Under the pieces are notes generated by a model, which was not told where the DNA came from, searched no databases, and saw nothing but the letters and a program-made list of their open reading frames with translations. A DNA stretch of 64,000 bases from Dyella sp. C11 (GTDB lineage: Bacteria > Pseudomonadota > Gammaproteobacteria > Xanthomonadales > Rhodanobacteraceae), in contig NZ_QAVX01000002.1 in NCBI RefSeq assembly GCF_003121485.1, positions 62,001 to 126,000 of the forward strand, given 5' to 3'. Below are positions 18,079 through 26,954 of the stretch, in pieces. The stretch's first letter is position 1. Each line of letters starts with the position of its first letter. The position numbers and the translations under genes were made by a program.

Positions 18079-18115
18079 CTAGCCCGATGTTCCACTCGAA
18101 AACCATACGCTGCCG

Positions 18116-18676
18116 TCAGGAGACACGTCGGTACAGCGCATAACGAACGTCGCCTGCCGTGCCCTCGCGATGCGGCTGCCAGTTCACCGGAAGCTGCGGC
18201 GCGCCGTCGCGCGGCGATTCCACGTAAATCCAGGCCGACGGCGTCAGCCAGCCGCCCTGCTCCAGCCGCTGTGCCAGCGGCGTCCACAGATCATGGGCAA
18301 ACGGCGGGTCCAGGAACACCAGCCCGAACGGTTCAGCCGTGCCCTGCAGGTAAACCTGTGCGTCCGTCGCAGCCACCTGGCCACCCTGCACCTTCAGCCG
18401 CGAAAGGTTCTCCCGCAGCGCCTGGGCGGCCTTCGCGTCGCGTTCCACGAACAGCACGCTCGCGGCCCCGCGTGAAAGCGCCTCGATGCCCAGCGCGCCG
18501 GTGCCGGCGCACAGGTCCAGGCACCGCGCCCCGGAAATCACCGGCGCCAGCCAATTGAACAGGGTCTCGCGCACGCGCTCCGGGGTAGGCCGCAAACCCG
18601 GCAAATCAGGCACATCCAGACGTGAATTGCGCAAATGTCCGCCAATGATGCGGATGCGCCCGGACGCCCCCTTCAT
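18116..18676 (-). CDS. rsmD: 16S rRNA (guanine-966-N2)-methyltransferase
   Basis: RsmD methylates G966 of 16S rRNA. The 186-residue protein has RIIGGHLRNSRL at the N-terminus, LRPTPERVRETLFNWL, the SAM-binding loop CLDLCAGTGALGIEALSRGA, and the catalytic VFLDPPF motif near residue 120. It is transcribed away from ftsY, which starts 75 nt away on the other strand; rsmD-ftsY adjacency is common in gammaproteobacteria. Confidence 0.96.
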   Translation of the reverse strand: MKGASGRIRIIGGHLRNSRLDVPDLPGLRPTPERVRETLFNWLAPVISGARCLDLCAGTGALGIEALSRGAASVLFVERDAKAAQALRENLSRLKVQGGQVAATDAQVYLQGTAEPFGLVFLDPPFAHDLWTPLAQRLEQGGWLTPSAWIYVESPRDGAPQLPVNWQPHREGTAGDVRYALYRRVS

Positions 18677-18750
18677 GGATGGCGTGGCTCAGCGGTGAGT
18701 TTGGGTGGGGGTGGTAGCATGCCGCCCATTGTCTTTGAATCGCTGCCGCA

Positions 18751-19899
18751 ATGCTCAAGTTCTGGAAGAAGAAGCCCGTCGACGCCACCCCGGACCAGCC
18801 GACCGCGCCCGCCGCGGAAAGCGCGCCGGCGAGCGGGTTTACGCACGATACGGATGCCGCTTCGCTTGATCACGCCAGCCCCGCACTGGATGAGGCACTG
18901 GCTGAAACCCCGCCCGCGCCCGAGCCGCCGCAGGAAGACGAAGCCACCGAACTTGCCGCCGTCGTCGAAGCGGCCACGCCGGCCAAGCGCAGCTGGCGCG
19001 AGCGGCTTTCCGGCAGCGCCTTCGCCAAAGGCTTGTCGTCGCTGTTCGTTCGTCATCCCAAGCTGGATGACGATCTTCTGGACGAACTGGAAACCACGCT
19101 CATCACCGCCGATGTCGGTGTCGAGGCAAGCACGCAGCTGGTGGAAGACCTGCGCAAGCGCATGCACAAGCGCGAGTTTGCCGATGCCGGCGCGTTGCTG
19201 GCCGCGCTGCGCCAGTCGCTGATCGCCCTGCTGCGCCCGGTCGCGGCGCCACTGGATGTGAGCAATCGCAAGCCCTTCGTGATCCTCACCGTGGGCATCA
19301 ACGGCGTCGGCAAGACCACCACCATCGGCAAGCTCGCCCGCCGCTATCGCGACGAAGGCCGCCAGGTGCTGCTGGCTGCCGGCGACACCTTCCGCGCCGC
19401 CGCCGTCGAGCAGCTCAAGACCTGGGGCACCCGCAACAACGTGCCGGTGATTTCGCAGGGCCAGGACGCCGATGCAGCCAGCGTGATTTTCGATGCGCTG
19501 CAGGCCGCCCGCTCACGCAACGCCGATGTGCTGATCGCCGACACGGCCGGTCGCCTGCACACGCAAGGCGGCCTGATGGACGAGCTGGGCAAGATCGCCC
19601 GCGTGCTCAAGAAACTGGACCCCGAGACACCGCATGAAGTGCTGATGGTGATCGACGGCACCACCGGCCAGAACGCCGTGAACCAGGTGCGCCAGTTCCG
19701 CCAGATCGTCGGGGTGACCGGCCTGGTCGTGACCAAGCTCGACGGCACCGCCAAGGGCGGCGTGGTGTTTGCGCTGGCGCGTGAATTCGGCCTGCCGATT
19801 CGTTACGTGGGGCTGGGTGAAACCGCCACGGACCTTCGCGTATTCGACGCCGACGCCTACGTCGACGGGTTGCTTCCCGCCAGCCTGGGCCAGGGCTGA
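18751..19899 (+). CDS. ftsY: FtsY, signal recognition particle receptor
   Basis: FtsY docks SRP-ribosome complexes at the inner membrane. The 382-residue protein has an acidic, Pro/Ala-rich N-terminal region to about residue 75, a four-helix N domain, and the GTPase G domain. Visible are GINGVGKTT (residues 182-190), [20 protein letters not shown] and [11 protein letters not shown]. The N-terminal acidic region is shorter than in E. coli, as is usual outside enterics. The asmA-like gene starts 13 nt downstream. Confidence 0.97.
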   Translation: MLKFWKKKPVDATPDQPTAPAAESAPASGFTHDTDAASLDHASPALDEALAETPPAPEPPQEDEATELAAVVEAATPAKRSWRERLSGSAFAKGLSSLFVRHPKLDDDLLDELETTLITADVGVEASTQLVEDLRKRMHKREFADAGALLAALRQSLIALLRPVAAPLDVSNRKPFVILTVGINGVGKTTTIGKLARRYRDEGRQVLLAAGDTFRAAAVEQLKTWGTRNNVPVISQGQDADAASVIFDALQAARSRNADVLIADTAGRLHTQGGLMDELGKIARVLKKLDPETPHEVLMVIDGTTGQNAVNQVRQFRQIVGVTGLVVTKLDGTAKGGVVFALAREFGLPIRYVGLGETATDLRVFDADAYVDGLLPASLGQG

Positions 19900-19912
19900 G
19901 GGGCGCTGACGG

Positions 19913-20998
19913 GTGCCGCGCTGGCTCCGGCTCACGCTCATCATCCTCAGCAGCGCCACGCTGCTGCTGGTGGCGATCGCATTGATCGCCGTGCACGTAT
20001 TGCTGCAACCCGAGCGCATCACCGCCATGTTGCAGCAGCAGGCGCGCAATGCCGGTCTTGAACTGAGCCTGGCAAGCCCAGCCACGCCGGCTCTGTTTCC
20101 GCGCCCCGCGCTGGAGCTGGAAGGCATCACGCTCAGCGCGCAGAACGCCAACATGCCGATCCTGCTGGCGGCGCGCGGCACGCTCGCCCTGCCCTGGCGC
20201 ACGCTGGTGCGCGGCGAAACGGTGATCTCGCAGATGCAGATCGATTCGCCACGCGTGGATCTCGATGCGCTGCAATCGTGGCTGGACGACCTGCCTACCG
20301 GTCCCGCTGCCGTGCCGTCCACCATTCCCAGCATCGATGCCGGCGTGCACATCACGCGCGGCAGTCTCGTCCGCGGCAACCAGATGTTGCTGGGTGATGT
20401 GGAACTGGATGCCGGACGCCTGGCCGCCAATCATCCCTTTCCGTTGACCATCACCGCCAAGGACGCGCAAGGCATCCCCACGCAATTGCGCGTCTCGGTA
20501 ACGCCAAGCATCAAGGGCAACGCGTTGCTGCTGGAAAACATCGGCCTGTATCTCACGCACAGCACCACGTTCACGCTGCAGCTCGCCGGCAGCGCGCGCT
20601 GGCGAGGTGCCGCCGATGCATCGGCCAATCTCTCAGGCAAGCTCGATCACGCCAATGCGGGGCAATACAACACCTCCATCGAGCTGGCACCGGCCAACCA
20701 GAGCGAGCCCTTGATGCTGGCACTGAAACTGGATGGCCCGGACAACCATGCCGACCTGCAGATTCCGCCGCTGGCGCTTGCCAACTGGTGGTCGCAACTG
20801 GACCACGATGACGGTCCGCGGCTCAGCGTGCCACCGGGCAACGGACATGCCGAGATTGCCAACATCGATACAGGCGATATCAGCATCGAAGGCTTGAGCA
20901 TCCAGGCCGGCAACGACGTCCCTGCTCCCGCTGCGAGCGCGCCAACTCCCGCTGCCGCGAAGGCCACTTCCACCAAGCCTGCGCGCAAGACACCATGA
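19913..20998 (+). CDS. AsmA-like inner-membrane-anchored protein
   Basis: The 361-residue product starts at a GTG, has one membrane span at about residues 5-27, and then a long periplasmic region with AsmA-type beta-repeat character (LLQPERITAMLQQQARNAGL, PRPALELEGITLS). The C-terminal 35 residues are Ala/Pro/Lys-rich. AsmA-family proteins act in envelope lipid homeostasis. It is 13 nt downstream of ftsY, and its stop overlaps the mutY start by 4 nt. Family assignment rests on layout and a few motifs. Confidence 0.7.
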   Translation: MPRWLRLTLIILSSATLLLVAIALIAVHVLLQPERITAMLQQQARNAGLELSLASPATPALFPRPALELEGITLSAQNANMPILLAARGTLALPWRTLVRGETVISQMQIDSPRVDLDALQSWLDDLPTGPAAVPSTIPSIDAGVHITRGSLVRGNQMLLGDVELDAGRLAANHPFPLTITAKDAQGIPTQLRVSVTPSIKGNALLLENIGLYLTHSTTFTLQLAGSARWRGAADASANLSGKLDHANAGQYNTSIELAPANQSEPLMLALKLDGPDNHADLQIPPLALANWWSQLDHDDGPRLSVPPGNGHAEIANIDTGDISIEGLSIQAGNDVPAPAASAPTPAAAKATSTKPARKTP

Positions 20999-22026
20999 AC
21001 CCTTTTGCCGTTTCCTTGCTGGCCTGGTTCGACGAACACGGCCGCAAAGACCTGCCTTGGCAACATCCACGCGATGCCTATCGCGTGTGGCTGTCCGAAG
21101 TGATGTTGCAGCAGACGCAGGTCGTCACCGTCATCCCGTATTTCCTGCGCTTCGTCACTGCGTTGCCGACGCTCCGCGATCTTGCCGCGGCCGACGAAGA
21201 CACCGTGCTCGCGTTGTGGTCCGGCCTGGGCTATTACCGCCGCGCGCGCTTCCTGCACAAGGCAGCACAGGTCTGCGTGGAAAAGCACGGCGGCGAGCTG
21301 CCGCGCGATTTCGATGCACTGGCCGACCTGCCGGGTATCGGCCGCTCAACCGCCGGCGCGATTCTCGCGCAAGCCCATGGACTGCGCTTTCCCATCCTCG
21401 ATGGCAACGTCAAGCGGGTACTTACGCGCTATCTCGGCATCCACGGCCACCCCGGGCAAAGCGCCGTCGAAAAACAGCTCTGGCTGCAAGCCGATGCATT
21501 GACGCCCGCAGAGCGCACCGCCGACTACACGCAAGCCATCATGGACCTGGGTGCCACCGTTTGTGTGCGCTCCAAGCCTCGCTGCGATGCATGCCCGCTT
21601 GCGCGTCATTGCATCGCGTTTCGCGACGGCCTTACAGCGAAACTCCCCACCGCCAAACCCGGCAAGGCCATACCCACGCGCGACACGATCATGCTGGTCC
21701 TGCGCGATGCGGACGGCCGCATCCTGCTGGAACGGCGCGGGCCGCAAGGTGTGTGGTCCGGCCTGTGGAGCCTTCCGGAAGCCAGCGATCACGATGGCGC
21801 GTGGCGCGCGGCGCAATCACTGGCGCGCATCGACGACGCACAACCGCTGCCATCGTTCGTCCACGTCTTCAGCCACTATCGCCTCCATGTCGAGCCACTG
21901 CTGTTCGATGAGGCGACAGCACACCAGCGTGTCGCCGATAATGCGGACCTTCGCTGGTGCGCCCCCCATGAGCGCGCCGCGCTCGGCCTGCCCGCACCCG
22001 TGCGAACCCTGTTGCAGGATCTTTGA
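20995..22026 (+). CDS. mutY: A/G-specific adenine glycosylase
   Basis: MutY removes adenine mispaired with 8-oxoguanine. The 343-residue protein has the substrate-recognition segment WLSEVMLQQTQV, the helix-hairpin-helix LPGIGRSTAGAIL and the following catalytic-region GNVKRVLTR. The 4Fe-4S cysteines are spaced C-x6-C-x2-C-x5-C (CVRSKPRCDACPLARHC). A C-terminal NUDIX-like domain starts near residue 230. It overlaps the asmA-like gene by 4 nt and is followed by yggX, a conserved oxidative-damage pairing. Confidence 0.97.
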   Translation: MNPFAVSLLAWFDEHGRKDLPWQHPRDAYRVWLSEVMLQQTQVVTVIPYFLRFVTALPTLRDLAAADEDTVLALWSGLGYYRRARFLHKAAQVCVEKHGGELPRDFDALADLPGIGRSTAGAILAQAHGLRFPILDGNVKRVLTRYLGIHGHPGQSAVEKQLWLQADALTPAERTADYTQAIMDLGATVCVRSKPRCDACPLARHCIAFRDGLTAKLPTAKPGKAIPTRDTIMLVLRDADGRILLERRGPQGVWSGLWSLPEASDHDGAWRAAQSLARIDDAQPLPSFVHVFSHYRLHVEPLLFDEATAHQRVADNADLRWCAPHERAALGLPAPVRTLLQDL

Positions 22027-22050
22027 ATCACTACCCATGAGCCGTATCGC

Positions 22051-22329
22051 ATGAGCCGAATCATCCATTGCGCCAAGCTCGGCCACGACGCCGAAGGCCT
22101 CGACTTCGCCCCGTGGCCCGGCCCGCTGGGCCAGCGCATCTACGCTGAGATTTCCAAGGAAGCCTGGCAGCAATGGCTGGCCCACCAGACCATGCTGCTC
22201 AACGAATACCGCCTCAACCCGCTGGACCCCAAATCCCGCCAGTTTTTAAGCGCCGAAATGGAAAAATTCCTGTTCGGCGGCGACGTGAAACAGCCCGAAG
22301 GCTACGTCGCCCCCGACACGGAGTCTTGA
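22051..22329 (+). CDS. yggX: YggX-family Fe(2+)-trafficking / oxidative damage protection protein
   Basis: The 92-residue protein begins [17 protein letters not shown], equivalent to the Cys-containing start of YggX, and has [26 protein letters not shown], the family core. YggX protects iron-sulfur enzymes during oxidative stress. It follows mutY by 24 nt, the same order as in E. coli. Its stop codon is embedded in the predicted -35 box of the tRNA-Phe promoter. Confidence 0.95.
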   Translation: MSRIIHCAKLGHDAEGLDFAPWPGPLGQRIYAEISKEAWQQWLAHQTMLLNEYRLNPLDPKSRQFLSAEMEKFLFGGDVKQPEGYVAPDTES

Positions 22330-22354
22330 CGAACCACCCCACTTCCGATTTAAT
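22326..22354 (+). promoter_or_regulatory. Sigma-70 promoter of tRNA-Phe
   Basis: TTGACG, a 17-nt spacer and TTTAAT form a strong housekeeping promoter. The -35 box overlaps the yggX stop codon. The expected start point is near 22361, about 35 nt before the mature tRNA. Confidence 0.75.
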
Positions 22355-22395
22355 GCACGGCTCCACGCAGCATCTTCGATGCTTGCAGGGATTCT

Positions 22396-22471
22396 GGCCG
22401 GGTAGCTCAGTTGGTAGAGCAGGGGATTGAAAATCCCCGTGTCGGCGGTTCGATTCCGTCCCCGGCCACCA
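22396..22471 (+). tRNA. tRNA-Phe (anticodon GAA)
   Basis: The 76-nt gene folds as a normal cloverleaf. The acceptor stem GGCCGGG pairs with CCCGGCC, the anticodon loop is TTGAAAA within the GGGGA/TCCCC stem, the T loop is TTCGATT, and CCA is encoded. A rho-independent terminator follows 9 nt later, so it is a single-gene unit. Confidence 0.98.
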
Positions 22472-22480
22472 TGATTTAAA

Positions 22481-22512
22481 AAAGCCCGCTTCGCAAGGAG
22501 CGGGCTTTTTGT
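22481..22512 (+). terminator. Terminator of tRNA-Phe
   Basis: AAAGCCCGCT pairs with AGCGGGCTTT around an 8-nt loop and is followed by TTGTTGTTTT on the plus strand. Confidence 0.9.
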
Positions 22513-23292
22513 TGTTTTCCTCATGACGCAACGTCCGGGCAGAAACTTGGGCTTGATCTGAAAACTCCGCTACTCAGGTGGCCATGATGTACTCCCGCGC
22601 GAACAAACCAATCGAGCAGGAATCGAAGCACTGCGAATCACCGACGAGGAACCCACCACGAGTTTCAATGGGATGTCGCCAGTAGCAGATCACTTGGGCG
22701 CCAGCGCTCCAATCGCGCCATAAGAACTTCGTAGTGAAGAGCACCAGGCCGATCACCCACGCCCCTGAAACGAGTGTGCGCGTTGAGTCGGGATGGCGTT
22801 GCAAATATCAATGGCAGCAACTGTCGTCGTGAGCACATCGACACTCGCGAGTCATAGCGAATGATCTTCTCCGACAAACGCAGGGCGCACTACGCAATCC
22901 GTTCGAAAGCAGATGCAACTTGAGCTCATGAGAACGCCGGGCAACTTGGCGGAGTATCCCGGCAAAGCAAACTGGCCCCATTGAGGCATTCGCGCAACAA
23001 CCCGACAGCTGCTACGCATACGCTCCTCAGTATGTGAACTACATCACATAACAAAGGAATGGCGGCACAGGTCAGGCCATCATCAAGGAGCACGGAACGC
23101 GTTTGCTCGTGCAGCGACGACTTGATACGCGCGCCGTGGAGATTGCACTCCACACTTGCGCCACTTTGTTTAAGCGTTTCCGGCAAAAAGCCTGATAAAT
23201 CGACCATTTGTCACAGGGGATGCGACAAAGTTGGTGTTACATTCGGGCCGATGCTCAATGTCTGAGCACACCACCAACAAAGGGGTCCGTTT
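22513..23292. other. 780-bp region without a convincing gene, next to tRNA-Phe
   Basis: The base composition is lower in GC than the neighbouring genes (about 55% in one sampled 60-nt line). Short minus-strand frames at 22574-22804 and 22665-22877 look protein-like in pieces and could be one frameshifted remnant gene of about 100 codons; another minus-strand frame lies at 22926-23207. None has a clear ribosome binding site or family. The right end contains inverted repeats TTTGTC/GACAAA (23207-23229) and TGCTCA/TGAGCA (23252-23268), in the probable promoter and leader of the next gene. I find no second copy of the tRNA 3' end that would mark an integrated island. Confidence 0.5.
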
Positions 23293-23757
23293 ATGTTGAA
23301 AGCCCTCTCGCACCGTGCATGCCTCGTTGGCATGCTGGCTCTCGCCTCGTCGGGGGCCGCCCTGGCCGATCAGCCGCCCGCTTCCGGCCTTGGACAATCC
23401 TGGCCGAACGCGTCTGACGTAAGCAGCAATCCGAATTTCCACGCCTACGTTTTCACGCTCGGCGGCATTCAGTTCGTGCAGATCAATGACACGAACGGCA
23501 ATGTCATCGGCGCCGTGGGCACGGCGAACGGACAGTTCATCACGCTTCCGGTGGGCCGCTTCTCGCAGCTGGTAACCACGCCGCAGCAGGGTCCCGCGGT
23601 GACGCCGGCAGCAGCAGCGGCTGCACCGACGACGGTCTATCAGGATTCCGCCACTACGGTGACGGCAACGGCATTGAGCGATGGCACGCTGCAGCTGAAA
23701 GCCGCTGCCGCCTGCTCAGGCGACCCGGCCGTGTGCAACTCGCACAGTCCGCAGTAA
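23293..23757 (+). CDS. Small secreted protein of unknown function
   Basis: The 154-residue product has a signal peptide (MLKALSHRACLVGMLALASSG, cut near ALAD). The mature domain is rich in Gly, Asn and Thr, with FTLGGIQFVQINDTNGNVIG as its core. A Pro/Ala linker follows, and the tail contains two cysteines (ACSGDPAVCN) that could form a disulfide. AAAGGGG lies upstream of the ATG with suitable spacing. I do not recognise a family. It converges with the sensor gene, whose stop is 25 nt away. Confidence 0.7.
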   Translation: MLKALSHRACLVGMLALASSGAALADQPPASGLGQSWPNASDVSSNPNFHAYVFTLGGIQFVQINDTNGNVIGAVGTANGQFITLPVGRFSQLVTTPQQGPAVTPAAAAAAPTTVYQDSATTVTATALSDGTLQLKAAAACSGDPAVCNSHSPQ

Positions 23758-23782
23758 GAAGAAGGTCCGCGATCAGCGGCGT

Positions 23783-25384
23783 TCAGACGCCGCTGATCGT
23801 GATCGGATCAAGCAGGAGCAGGCTGACGCGTCGTCCATTGGCAATGAAGTGCTCGCGAGCGTCGCCTTCAAACGTCATCGCCCGATCACGAATGCCTGAC
23901 CAGCCCATGCCGCTGGTGGACCGCATCACGCGCGGCAGCAGCTCGTCCCAGCGCACGTTGGTCGCCGTCGAGGCCGTGTCGCGAAAGATCATGCTGACCA
24001 GCGCCCAGCGACGCCCGGCCTTTTCGCCGCAGCGTACGCGCACGATGACTTCGCTGATATTCCGCTTGGCACAGGCATCGGCCACGACTTCCACGACCAG
24101 TCGGTAGATGGCCAGATGCAACGTCTGCGAAAGCCGACTCAGCGGCCCGCGCAAATCGCACCAGTAACCCACGCCCGTTTCATCGAGCGCACGCGGAATG
24201 GCACCCTCGCGCAGTGCAGCCGGCAGCCCGCGCTCGCGCCAGGACACCGGATACAGGCTGTCGGCAAGCCGGAACAACTGATCCTGCGCAACCAGGGCCT
24301 GACGGTGATAGCTGCGGTCTTCGATGGTCGGCTGCAGATGGCGCAGCCGCGACATCATCATCGAGAAACTGGCCTGCACGGTTTCGCGAATCTGCTCCAG
24401 CGCGAGCGACGTCGTGCGCAGCTGCATCTCGCCGATATGCACGTTGCGCTGCGCAAGCGCGAGAGCCATGCGGACGTCCATCCGCTCCTGCTCCGCATGC
24501 TGGTGCAACGCACCGATGCGTGCGCCGAGCAGGAGCATGGACGAAATGGCGAAGGCGACGATGGCTTCCGCCTGCATGGTCTGCTGGTCGTGCGAGGCAG
24601 GCATCAACGCAACGACGGCCAGGCTGGATGCCGTGCCGCCGATCGCTGCGCCCTGCCAGCCGTGACGCATGGCCAGCCACACGATGGGAAGGAACATGGC
24701 GACCTGTGCGATCTGCCGAACGCGCGCAGATTCCAGGCCAATCCAGACCAGCAACAGCAAAGCCGGCACGACCAGGAAAATGCTGTCGAGTACCGTGCGA
24801 TTGTCGAGCAGGCGTGCTCCGACTTCGCGCCAGCGCGCGCCGCTGAACAGCTGGTAGGCGAACAACGCCGTGGGCGTGACCGCAAGAATGCCGAGGTAGT
24901 TGCCCAGCACCCATTCGACGCCAAGCTTGTCGAAATGCGCCACATAGCCCGGCGGAAGGTGCATGACCATGGTGGTGGCGATGTTGAACCCCGTCATGAG
25001 GAACGAGAGCACCAGGGCACAACCGAGCAAGGACCCCATGTTCAGGGTGTGTCGCGAGGTGATGACAGGCCAGCGCTCGCGCACGATCCACACCACCGGC
25101 GCCATGATCACGATGCCGGGAATGACGTTGAGGATGCCCCAGGGAACGCCGTAGCCCCACTGGTTGACGCAATCGATGGTGAGGGGAATGAGCACGGCCA
25201 CTTCGCCGGCCACGAGCACCGGCCAATCGCGGTAGCGCGTGAGCAGGAGGACGGTGAGATGCACGCCCGTCAACAGCAGGAAATGCGGGATGACGATCTG
25301 GCGAACGAGGTAAATCAGCAGCCCATAGGAGACGGCCAAGCCGATGCGGCGGAACCACGGATTGGTCCACGGTGCGTCCAGCAT
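23783..25384 (-). CDS. MASE1-type membrane sensor with a degenerate histidine-kinase region
   Basis: The 533-residue protein has eight or so hydrophobic segments in residues 10-300, laid out like a MASE1 sensor (WGILNVIPGIVIMAPVVWIV, EWVLGNYLGILAVTPTAL). A coiled-coil-like segment (about 300-345) and a NarL-type kinase-like C-terminus follow. The DHp region reads LEQIRETVQASFSMMM and lacks the phospho-accepting His-Asp pair. The N-box equivalent (VVEVVADACAKRN) lacks the usual Asn, while a G-box-like GMGWSGIRDRA remains. I infer a sensor that has lost autokinase activity. No response regulator is adjacent. Confidence 0.7.
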   Translation of the reverse strand: MLDAPWTNPWFRRIGLAVSYGLLIYLVRQIVIPHFLLLTGVHLTVLLLTRYRDWPVLVAGEVAVLIPLTIDCVNQWGYGVPWGILNVIPGIVIMAPVVWIVRERWPVITSRHTLNMGSLLGCALVLSFLMTGFNIATTMVMHLPPGYVAHFDKLGVEWVLGNYLGILAVTPTALFAYQLFSGARWREVGARLLDNRTVLDSIFLVVPALLLLVWIGLESARVRQIAQVAMFLPIVWLAMRHGWQGAAIGGTASSLAVVALMPASHDQQTMQAEAIVAFAISSMLLLGARIGALHQHAEQERMDVRMALALAQRNVHIGEMQLRTTSLALEQIRETVQASFSMMMSRLRHLQPTIEDRSYHRQALVAQDQLFRLADSLYPVSWRERGLPAALREGAIPRALDETGVGYWCDLRGPLSRLSQTLHLAIYRLVVEVVADACAKRNISEVIVRVRCGEKAGRRWALVSMIFRDTASTATNVRWDELLPRVMRSTSGMGWSGIRDRAMTFEGDAREHFIANGRRVSLLLLDPITISGV

Positions 25385-25637
25385 TGCGTCCCCCTGTTCA
25401 GTGTTTCCCCTCGGCTACGCAGGGCTGTGCATAGCCGGCCGATGACATCGGGAGGGGCGTGAAAACACCGTGAAACGCCCCGGCAATCCGTCTGTCCTAT
25501 CGTATCGCACCCAGTTGTTCCAAATGTGCACTCCGTCAAACATTCCAGCATCGAGTCGTGAAAGTACGATCAACGCGCGGACGGAGGAGCGAAGCATTTC
25601 GCGAATCACGCAACTTCGTGCGCCCCTCCCTCTTCCT

Positions 25638-26096
25638 TCAAGACGCCACGGCGGAATAGAGCCGCTCCGGCAAGTACTGGCGCAGTCCGATGGGATCAAG
25701 GTGCACGAGGTTCTTGGCAACCTCCAGCAGGATGCGATCCCGGGTCACGCCGTCCAGCCGTTCCCGCAGCGATCCAAGAAATGCCGGGGCCGCGATCAAC
25801 ACCAGGGCATCGAATCGCTTGTCGGTACGACCTTTCAGCAAAAACCTCGAAAGCTCCAGGGCGAAGTTGGTGGTTTCCTGCTCGGCCACCGTGGTGTCCG
25901 GTTCTTCCGCATGGCGCCCTGGACCCGCACGATCAAAGCCGCGACCCGGGCGATCGGATACCAGATCCTGATCGTGCAGCCTGGCCTCGGGATGGATGAA
26001 CGCGTCCATTTCCTCCAATGGACCGGTGGGCTGGCTGGCCTGGAACAGGCGGGCGACGCCACGGTTGGCAACAACGACCCATACGGTTTTCTTCAT
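25638..26096 (-). CDS. Host attachment protein family
   Basis: The 152-residue product begins MKKTVWVVVANRGVARLF and continues with a charged region (FIHPEARLHDQDLVSDRPGR). It ends with RFDALVLIAAPAFLGSLRERL and NLVHLDPIGLRQYLPERL. This is the layout of the family named for a protein required for Agrobacterium attachment to plant cells; its biochemical role is unknown. The chosen ATG follows GGGAGCG; an in-frame extension upstream looks non-coding. Confidence 0.85.
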   Translation of the reverse strand: MKKTVWVVVANRGVARLFQASQPTGPLEEMDAFIHPEARLHDQDLVSDRPGRGFDRAGPGRHAEEPDTTVAEQETTNFALELSRFLLKGRTDKRFDALVLIAAPAFLGSLRERLDGVTRDRILLEVAKNLVHLDPIGLRQYLPERLYSAVAS

Positions 26097-26285
26097 GACG
26101 CGCTCCCAGGATGCTTCACCAGGAATGCGGGCGTGGATGTTTCTCGCCCTTGATGACCGCCCGCAGGTGGCAGATTCCCACAGGGTCTTCGAGATTCCGC
26201 GCGTACGCGTCAAGCGGGCGTGAGCGCTATTCGCACCACGGCCGTGCGGTCACGCACCTTGCGATTTGGCCGATGCAAAAACGCC

Positions 26286-26954
26286 TCAGGCTACGGAAGC
26301 CTTGTGGAGCGCGACGCGCTCCAGCGGCTCGAACGCCGCGCCAGGCGACGGCTCGACGCAAAGCGTCAGTGCGTCAATGCGCGCGGTAGGCAACATCGAG
26401 GCGCGAAGCGACAACCAGCGCTGCAAGGCGCGCTCTTCGTCGATGGAGGCCGGCGCGGACAGGGTCATGTGAAAACGGTAGCGTTCGAACACGTAGGGGT
26501 ACCCGTAACGTCCAAGGTAGTGGGTTTCGATGGCGTCCAGCCCGGAGGCTCGACGCTGGAAGTCCGTCTCGGCCAAGGGAAGGCGCAAAGGCTCGATGGC
26601 TTCCACGCATGCATTGGCCAGGGCATTCACCGCCCTGCTGTCCCCCACGGGACGCAAGGCCGGGAAACCGGCAAGCCGGGCGCAGCGCAGAGGGAGATTG
26701 ATCGGTGCATGTGACCGCGCGACGACATTCAATGCGCGACGCAAGTCGCCCAGATCGACATCAGGCGACAAGGTGAAGGGCGAACGCAACGTGGCATGCC
26801 AACCGTAGCGCCGCGTATCGGCCAGCAAGGCATTCCAGCGACTGAGCGGAATGCCCGGAATGCCGTTGGCCGCCAGCTCGGTGCTCAACCAGTCGCGCCC
26901 CAGGGAGGCCAGTGCGCTCGCCGGCGCCGGGCAAAAGTAGATCGCGTAGCGCAT
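26286..26954 (-). CDS. DUF1045 / 2H-phosphoesterase-like protein
   Basis: The 222-residue protein begins MRYAIYFCPAPASALASLG and has two H-x-T motifs, YGWHATLRSPF near residue 53 and YRFHMTLSAP near residue 168, the signature of two-histidine phosphoesterases. DUF1045 members are usually found with phosphonate-degradation genes (phnM, phnN); none is visible here. The open frame continues upstream of this ATG without family similarity, so I keep the short start. The region upstream contains no recognised gene. Confidence 0.8.
   Translation of the reverse strand: MRYAIYFCPAPASALASLGRDWLSTELAANGIPGIPLSRWNALLADTRRYGWHATLRSPFTLSPDVDLGDLRRALNVVARSHAPINLPLRCARLAGFPALRPVGDSRAVNALANACVEAIEPLRLPLAETDFQRRASGLDAIETHYLGRYGYPYVFERYRFHMTLSAPASIDEERALQRWLSLRASMLPTARIDALTLCVEPSPGAAFEPLERVALHKASVA

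Noticed and set aside
22396..22471. tRNA-Phe as an active island attachment site
   Set aside because: No second copy of its 3' end and no integrase gene are present in the window.
23225..23254. Sigma-28-like pair CAAAGTTG and GCCGATGC upstream of the secreted-protein gene
   Set aside because: The spacer is 13 nt instead of 11, and the gene has no known link to motility.
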